Source of the DNA: Chryseobacterium cucumeris
GTDB lineage: Bacteria; Bacteroidota; Bacteroidia; Flavobacteriales; Weeksellaceae
Length of the DNA stretch: 64,000 nucleotides
Assembly (NCBI RefSeq): GCF_001593385.1
Contig: NZ_LUVZ01000044.1
Coordinates: forward strand, 248,001-312,000
Reading direction: 5' to 3'
The position numbers and the translations under genes are program-made. Under the pieces are notes generated by a model. That model saw only the letters and a list, made by a program, of their open reading frames with translations. It searched no databases and was not told where the DNA came from. Positions 59,373 through 64,000 of the stretch are shown here, piece after piece; the stretch's first letter is position 1; the number at the start of each line of letters is the position of its first letter.

Positions 59373-62300
59373 ATGGATATCAAAAAATTATTTTTTACAA
59401 ATGTAAACATTTCACGTGGAGGAGCGAAGCTTCTTAGAAATGCTACAGCAGCCTTTTTGGGATTTTATTCCTACGCTTTTTACGGGCAGGTACAGAAACT
59501 GGATTCCCGGTTTGATCTTTTATTGAAAAATAAAGAAAGTATTGCTAACGGAAGAGCAGTAAAAGAACTGGAACGTCCTGATATGAAACTTGATCAGCAC
59601 CTGGTGGTGACTTCAAAAGGAGCACAGACTATGTATTCATGTATAGTTTATACTAAAGAGCCTGAAAAATTAAAAGCAGACGGATTTCTTATACAAAGCC
59701 AATTTCCTGCTTTTTCCACAGCTTTGGTTACCATTGAAGATATTGAAAGACTGACTCAGCTTCCGTATGTAACCTCTGTAATGGGACCCGAGTTTGATGC
59801 ACTTCATAATGATGTGAGCCGAGCTCAGTCCGGAGCAAGTCTTTTGCAGGATGGTGTTTTCAATAACACAGCTTATAATGGAACAGGAGTGTTGGTAGGA
59901 ATTTATGACAGTGGAATAGACTGGAAACATCCGGATTTCAGAAAATCTGATGATCAGACCAAGAGCAGAATTGTTTCCATTTGGGATCAGACTTTAACTG
60001 CCCAGGCGGGAGAAACTGCCCCGGCAGGGTTTGCTACTGGCGTAGAATATACGAAAGCACATATCGAAGATGAACTGGATGGGACACCCACGGGGTTTGT
60101 TCGTGAAAATGATACCAACGGCCATGGAACCCATGTTTCAGGTACAGCAGCTGGAAATGGTTCTGCTTTTACCGATAAAAGACATAAAGGATTTTCATCG
60201 GATGCAGATATTGTTTTTGTGAAAGGAGGAAACGGATCTTTTCCTACAACAAATACCATTAATGCTTTAACCTATTTTAAAAATGTGGCAACGGCACTTA
60301 ATAAACCTATTGTTGTCAATATGAGTATTGGTGGCCAGAGTAGTGCTCATGATGGAACTTCAAGCCATGAAGTAGCGGTTAATAGCTTTACCACTTCAGG
60401 AGCGGGAAGAGTTGTTGTGATTTCAGCAGGTAATGATTACGGAGCTAATCTTCACAGAAAAGTTGATATTGCAGCCGGTGCGGCACAGACATATAACTTT
60501 ACCGTAGCAAGCAACACTTCCGCAGCTTCAGTATTCTCATTTATTATGTATGCCAATGACAATACTCCCGTTACTGCAAAATTAACCACTCCGGACGGGC
60601 AGCAGTATACGCAGAATATCAGTACAAACACCGCTCATACTATATTAGGAGGAGGTCTTACCGCAACCATGTACAACTATTGGAGTAACGACAACAATAA
60701 AAGATATGTACAGTTGGTAGTTACCAGAACTTCAGGGACCACTAATGTTCAGGGGAATTATTCATTGGAAATTACCAACAATGGAACTCAGCAGATCACA
60801 GCCCACGGCTGGTTGTATAGTCAGGGAGTGCAAACCACCTTACAAAACGGAGATAATGAATATATTGTAGGAAGCCCGGGAAATGCTTCTAATGCTATTA
60901 CGGTAGCATCATATATGGGAAGACCAAGTTGGTATAGTACGGGAGCTTATTCTACCACAACCCCACAGGAATCTATCTCTTCATTCAGTTCACAGGGACC
61001 AAGAGTGGATGGGGTTCAAAAGCCGGATATCGCAGGTTCAGGCCAGAATGTTATTTCATCAAGATCCAGCAATTCTGCTCCCGCAGCAACAGACATTATT
61101 TCAGGCACCAATTATTACGTGAAAAACCAGGGGACAAGTATGTCTTCACCGGGAGTAGCTGGAGCAGTAGGGTTATTACTGCAGGCTAATCCTTCATTGA
61201 CGGCAGCACAGGTGAAAGCCCGTCTTACAGCTAATGCAAGAATGGATGGTGCCACCGGTGTCGTTCCGAATATGAGATGGGGATATGGTAAATTGGATAT
61301 CTATAAAGCTGTTACTGATGAAATAGGATGTGTGAAATCCAATTTTGAAACAGTAAGTTACGATGAGCCATACATTGTAGCCAATACAGAATTTAATTAT
61401 TATTTTGATAATATGGCTCTTGCGGTAAGATATACGCCTACATTAACAGGGAAACTGGGAGGGTTCTCATTTGTATCAGGGTCTTCAATTCCTTCAGATA
61501 TCCCGGTGGATATTCAGATCAGAAAGGTAGATGCTAACGGAAATCCCGGAGATATTATTGCTACTAAAACCATTACTTCATGGCTTAATAATATTCAGAG
61601 ATATACCTGGAATTACATCAATCTTTCAGATTTGAATGTACAGATGGTAACCGGAAAAGAATTTTATATTGTTGTTAATGGATTAGGAGGAAGAATTGCC
61701 ATGAAAGCAGAGAATGCTGTACTGAATAGCAGATCTAAAACTTCTACTGACGGTACTACATGGACTTCAAGAACATTTGATCTTAAAATGAGAGCGGTAA
61801 TCTATGAAAATGTTGCTGAAGTAAAGAATTTAGCAACTTCTAACCAGACGAAAACCAGTACGGTGGCGAATGGCTATAACTACTTTACAAATTCCTGCCA
61901 GCTTATCTCAAGGCTAGAAAAAGAAACAGCCAGTACAGTAACAGGAAATGTAACCTCAAAAGTATGGGTAGATAATGCACAGCCAAATTATGTTGCAAGA
62001 AGATATGAAATCAATTCAGATGCAAATACTACGACGGCTACCGGAAAAGTAACTTTATATTTCAAGCAGAGTGATTTTGATGCTTATAATCTGACTAATG
62101 GAGTGAAATTACCTACTTCACCCACTGATGTTGCTAACAAAGCCAATCTTCTTATTGAAAAATATAGCGGAACAAGTACTACAGGAACCGTAGCTTCTTT
62201 TGGAGGAACCGCCACAGTTATTACTCCTGATATAGCAGATATTATCTGGAATGATACCTACCAATACTGGGAAGTGAGTTTTCAGACGACTGGTTTTGGC

Positions 62301-62588
62301 GGATATTTTGTTAAAACAGGAACAACATTAGGGACAGCGGATGTTAAAATAAATTCAGAAGTGAACATCACTCCGAATCCTGCAAAAGATTTTGTAAACG
62401 TGTCGTTAGGCAGATATTCTAAAGGTGCAGTAAGTGTTTATGATGTTTCTGGGAAACTGATTAAAACCGTTAATGTAGATAAGAACTCCGGTAGAATTGA
62501 TGTTTCTGAATTTGTAAGAGGAACATACCTGTTTACCATTACATTGGAGGATAACACAAAAATCACAAAAAAAGTAATGAAGCAATAA
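59373..62588 (+). CDS. S8 family subtilisin-like protease, T9SS-secreted
   Basis: 1071-residue secreted serine protease. The catalytic triad is seen in order: Asp near residue 180 (GIYDSGIDWKHPDF), His near 251 (TNGHGTHVSGTAAG) and Ser near 588 (GTSMSSPGVAGAVG), with the oxyanion Asn in VVISAGNDYG. A large insertion separates His and Ser, of which residues 400-490 look like a beta domain. The C-terminus carries a T9SS type A sorting domain (NITPNPAKDFVNVS, GAVSVYDVSGKLIKTVNV). The N-terminus lacks a standard signal but has a hydrophobic stretch AAFLGFYSYAFYGQ near 25-40. Likely an extracellular protein-degrading enzyme. Confidence 0.93.
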   Translation: MDIKKLFFTNVNISRGGAKLLRNATAAFLGFYSYAFYGQVQKLDSRFDLLLKNKESIANGRAVKELERPDMKLDQHLVVTSKGAQTMYSCIVYTKEPEKLKADGFLIQSQFPAFSTALVTIEDIERLTQLPYVTSVMGPEFDALHNDVSRAQSGASLLQDGVFNNTAYNGTGVLVGIYDSGIDWKHPDFRKSDDQTKSRIVSIWDQTLTAQAGETAPAGFATGVEYTKAHIEDELDGTPTGFVRENDTNGHGTHVSGTAAGNGSAFTDKRHKGFSSDADIVFVKGGNGSFPTTNTINALTYFKNVATALNKPIVVNMSIGGQSSAHDGTSSHEVAVNSFTTSGAGRVVVISAGNDYGANLHRKVDIAAGAAQTYNFTVASNTSAASVFSFIMYANDNTPVTAKLTTPDGQQYTQNISTNTAHTILGGGLTATMYNYWSNDNNKRYVQLVVTRTSGTTNVQGNYSLEITNNGTQQITAHGWLYSQGVQTTLQNGDNEYIVGSPGNASNAITVASYMGRPSWYSTGAYSTTTPQESISSFSSQGPRVDGVQKPDIAGSGQNVISSRSSNSAPAATDIISGTNYYVKNQGTSMSSPGVAGAVGLLLQANPSLTAAQVKARLTANARMDGATGVVPNMRWGYGKLDIYKAVTDEIGCVKSNFETVSYDEPYIVANTEFNYYFDNMALAVRYTPTLTGKLGGFSFVSGSSIPSDIPVDIQIRKVDANGNPGDIIATKTITSWLNNIQRYTWNYINLSDLNVQMVTGKEFYIVVNGLGGRIAMKAENAVLNSRSKTSTDGTTWTSRTFDLKMRAVIYENVAEVKNLATSNQTKTSTVANGYNYFTNSCQLISRLEKETASTVTGNVTSKVWVDNAQPNYVARRYEINSDANTTTATGKVTLYFKQSDFDAYNLTNGVKLPTSPTDVANKANLLIEKYSGTSTTGTVASFGGTATVITPDIADIIWNDTYQYWEVSFQTTGFGGYFVKTGTTLGTADVKINSEVNITPNPAKDFVNVSLGRYSKGAVSVYDVSGKLIKTVNVDKNSGRIDVSEFVRGTYLFTITLEDNTKITKKVMKQ

Positions 62589-62611
62589 ATCTTCATCTAT
62601 GATATTCAATG

Positions 62612-62646
62612 AAAAGCAGCAGTTTTTATAATTGCTGCTTTTTTTA
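62612..62646 (+). terminator. Terminator after the S8 protease
   Basis: AAAGCAGCA... TGCTGCTTT with a loop of about 11 nt and a T run, just before the next gene's promoter box. Confidence 0.85.
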
Positions 62647-62652
62647 TATTTG
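62645..62652 (+). promoter_or_regulatory. -7 box of the DUF6702-like gene
   Basis: TATATTTG fits TAnnTTTG, 16 nt before the ATG at 62669; it starts in the terminator T run. Confidence 0.5.
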
Positions 62653-62668
62653 CTGTAAAATAAGATTC

Positions 62669-63184
62669 ATGTCAGGTAAGTTTTTTTGGAGTTTTCTTTT
62701 ATTATTAACAATGACTTTTCAAAGTTTTACGGAGCGTGGGACTTTTCACCCCTATCACGTAGGATCTGTTGAAATTAATTATAATTCAAAATCCAGAACC
62801 TTTGAAGTAACCGGAAGATTCTTTCTTGATGACATGGAAAATGGCCTGGGGAAGAAATATGGAGGTGCTTTTCATTTTAATGACGAAAAATATAAGGCGA
62901 AACTGAATGATGCCCTGCAGAAATATTGTTCAGAATATTTCAGGCTAAAGGCTGATAATAAATTTTTAAAAGTAAATTATATCGGTTATGAAGAAGATCA
63001 GGAATCTGTAGATATCTTTCTTGAGTCAGAACCTGTAGCTACTCCTAAAAAAGTAGAAACTGCCGTAAGTTTTCTGTATAATCTTTTTGATGATCAGATC
63101 AATATTGTTCATATTATTGTAAACGGACAAAGAAACAGTGAAAAACTTACCTATCCTAACCGCTATCTGTATAAACAGTTCTGA
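62669..63184 (+). CDS. Secreted DUF6702-like protein
   Basis: 171-residue exported protein. Signal region MSGKFFWSFLLLLTMTFQSF, then FHPYHVGSVEINYNSKSRTF and a beta-rich body (VTGRFFLDDMENGLGKKYGG, LKVNYIGYEEDQESVDIFLE). This pattern matches what I recall of DUF6702, a family common in Bacteroidota with no known role. The ATG at 62669 is chosen because the promoter box lies just before it; the ORF is open to 62609. It is convergent with the ACP phosphodiesterase-like gene, which ends 6 nt away. Confidence 0.75.
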   Translation: MSGKFFWSFLLLLTMTFQSFTERGTFHPYHVGSVEINYNSKSRTFEVTGRFFLDDMENGLGKKYGGAFHFNDEKYKAKLNDALQKYCSEYFRLKADNKFLKVNYIGYEEDQESVDIFLESEPVATPKKVETAVSFLYNLFDDQINIVHIIVNGQRNSEKLTYPNRYLYKQF

Positions 63185-63189
63185 GAATA

Positions 63190-63783
63190 TTAATTTTCCA
63201 GCTGAAGCAACGTATTAATTCCTTTTGCGTGGGCCAGCAGATCAGGAAAAAAATCATCGTAACACTGCTGAAGATGATCTTTGTTCTTTAAAAAAGCTTC
63301 AAAAACGGGAATATCCTTATCGAGGTACTTTGCTTTATTCAAAACATTCTGAATGCTGAATTTAATTCCCCAGTCTTCACGGTAATTATAAAGCCAGTCA
63401 TCATGCTCCATTTTTACAAGCATCTTTTTGAAATTTTCAGGAAGCCATTGTTCATAGGCATTTAAAACACGATAAACTTTAAGGGAATGCGCTTTCCATT
63501 CCGGAAGAGAATTCAGAGAAAGATCCTTGGCTACAAAATGATCCATCGAGACATCTACAAACGCACCTGCATACAGCCTTACCAATGGAGCGAATACCTT
63601 TTTGGCTTCATGAATGGCAGGATGAGAATCAGTGTAAGTATCAATAGCTCTGTGCAGGGTAATTCCGTCCTGAATTTCCTTCGGGAAAGAAAAACGATCT
63701 CTGTTGCGGATGAAATCTTCGAGAAATTGCCCCACGATCTGCCCGTCAGTAAAAGAAAGAAAAGAATGAGCCAGATAATTCAT
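63190..63783 (-). CDS. ACP phosphodiesterase-like (AcpH) protein
   Basis: 197-residue cytosolic protein. The opening MNYLAHSFLSFTDGQIVGQF, then GITLHRAIDTYTDSHPAI and AGAFVDVSMDHFVAKD, matches the AcpH/YajB family, which removes 4'-phosphopantetheine from acyl carrier protein. The HRxxDxYTDxH and DxxxDHF residues are the metal-ligand set of this HD-like family. It converges with the DUF6702 gene, leaving 5 nt between stops. No fatty-acid synthesis gene is close. Confidence 0.88.
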   Translation of the reverse strand: MNYLAHSFLSFTDGQIVGQFLEDFIRNRDRFSFPKEIQDGITLHRAIDTYTDSHPAIHEAKKVFAPLVRLYAGAFVDVSMDHFVAKDLSLNSLPEWKAHSLKVYRVLNAYEQWLPENFKKMLVKMEHDDWLYNYREDWGIKFSIQNVLNKAKYLDKDIPVFEAFLKNKDHLQQCYDDFFPDLLAHAKGINTLLQLEN

Positions 63784-63905
63784 AATTTAAAGGTATGAAT
63801 TAAATGTGGATAGTGAAAGGTGAAAAGTGAATTCGCTTCGCTTGTGAATTTTTTATCGTGATATTAATTGACCATTGACTTGCGAAGCAAAATTGACCAT
63901 TCACT

Positions 63906-64000
63906 CTAGAACAGTCTCTCATGAAAATCCTCAATTTTACTCACTTCTTCAATCTTGATTCCAAATTTTCTTTTCGGGATTTTATTAAGATTGGATACAA
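63906..64000 (-). CDS. 3' end of an unknown gene (cut by window edge)
   Basis: The last 31 codons of a minus-strand frame running off the right edge: SNLNKIPKRKFGIKIEEVSK then IEDFHERLF and a stop at 63906. Too short to name. It may simply be the C-terminus of a basic protein. Confidence 0.5.
   Translation of the reverse strand, partial: VSNLNKIPKRKFGIKIEEVSKIEDFHERLF

Noticed and set aside
1..64000. tRNA, rRNA, CRISPR arrays, transposases and integrases
   Set aside because: None was recognised on either strand; without a tool search (tRNAscan, ISfinder) small or degraded ones could be missed.

Overview
The window is an AT-rich chromosomal segment of a Bacteroidota bacterium, most likely Chryseobacterium or a close Weeksellaceae relative. 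Supporting signs are Bacteroidota-type -7 promoter boxes (TAnnTTTG) before many genes, two proteins with type IX secretion (T9SS) C-terminal sorting domains, DUF4919/DUF2490/DUF6702-type secreted proteins, short double-glycine leader peptides typical of Chryseobacterium, and intergenic palindromic repeats. No tRNA, rRNA, CRISPR array, transposase or integrase was seen.

Layout. 1-10 kb is housekeeping: the 3' part of a cytoplasmic alpha-amylase, DNA polymerase IV, an acetyltransferase, a thioredoxin-like protein, purine nucleoside phosphorylase overlapping lpxK, divergent truA, and an ABC exporter. 8.8-11.4 kb is a tightly overlapping operon: alpha/beta hydrolase, ECF sigma factor, four-helix membrane protein, methyltransferase. 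11.5-18.3 kb carries secreted and outer-membrane proteins, an MFS permease and a T9SS-sorted protein. 18.4-19.3 kb is ribB under an FMN riboswitch. 21.5-22.15 kb has no genes and holds eight perfect DnaA boxes beside a very AT-rich stretch; it is a strong candidate for the chromosomal origin, oriC.

22-38 kb is a long run of mostly minus-strand single genes: DinB-like protein, tautomerase, beta-lactamase-like serine hydrolase, reductase, many small secreted or lipoprotein genes, SMI1/KNR4 (SUKH) proteins, a tandem pair of Kelch-repeat proteins, then a CBS protein. One gene, a phosphodiester glycosidase, is frameshifted in a poly-A run.

38.6-47.2 kb is an accessory island abutting the 3' end of groEL. 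It carries zinc-ribbon proteins, a truncated XRE regulator plus a broken second copy, a HEPN-motif protein, AbiH, an HD-domain phosphohydrolase paired with a tiny zinc-ribbon protein, and a membrane protein. The groEL 3' end and terminator region occur there in three copies (one functional, two remnants), which points to repeated insertion at groEL. About 100-bp palindromic repeats lie between the island genes.

47.2-64 kb returns to core functions: groES-groEL, a TerC-type membrane protein with a dicarboxylate symporter, a CitMHS citrate transporter with a DUF2490 protein, and a divergent LytS/LytTR-type two-component system. Next to that system are two previously easy-to-miss 44-45 residue Cys-rich double-glycine peptides with a shared upstream block. 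After them come an M1 peptidase, a HupE/UreJ-like protein, a large T9SS-secreted S8 protease, a DUF6702 protein and an ACP phosphodiesterase-like protein.
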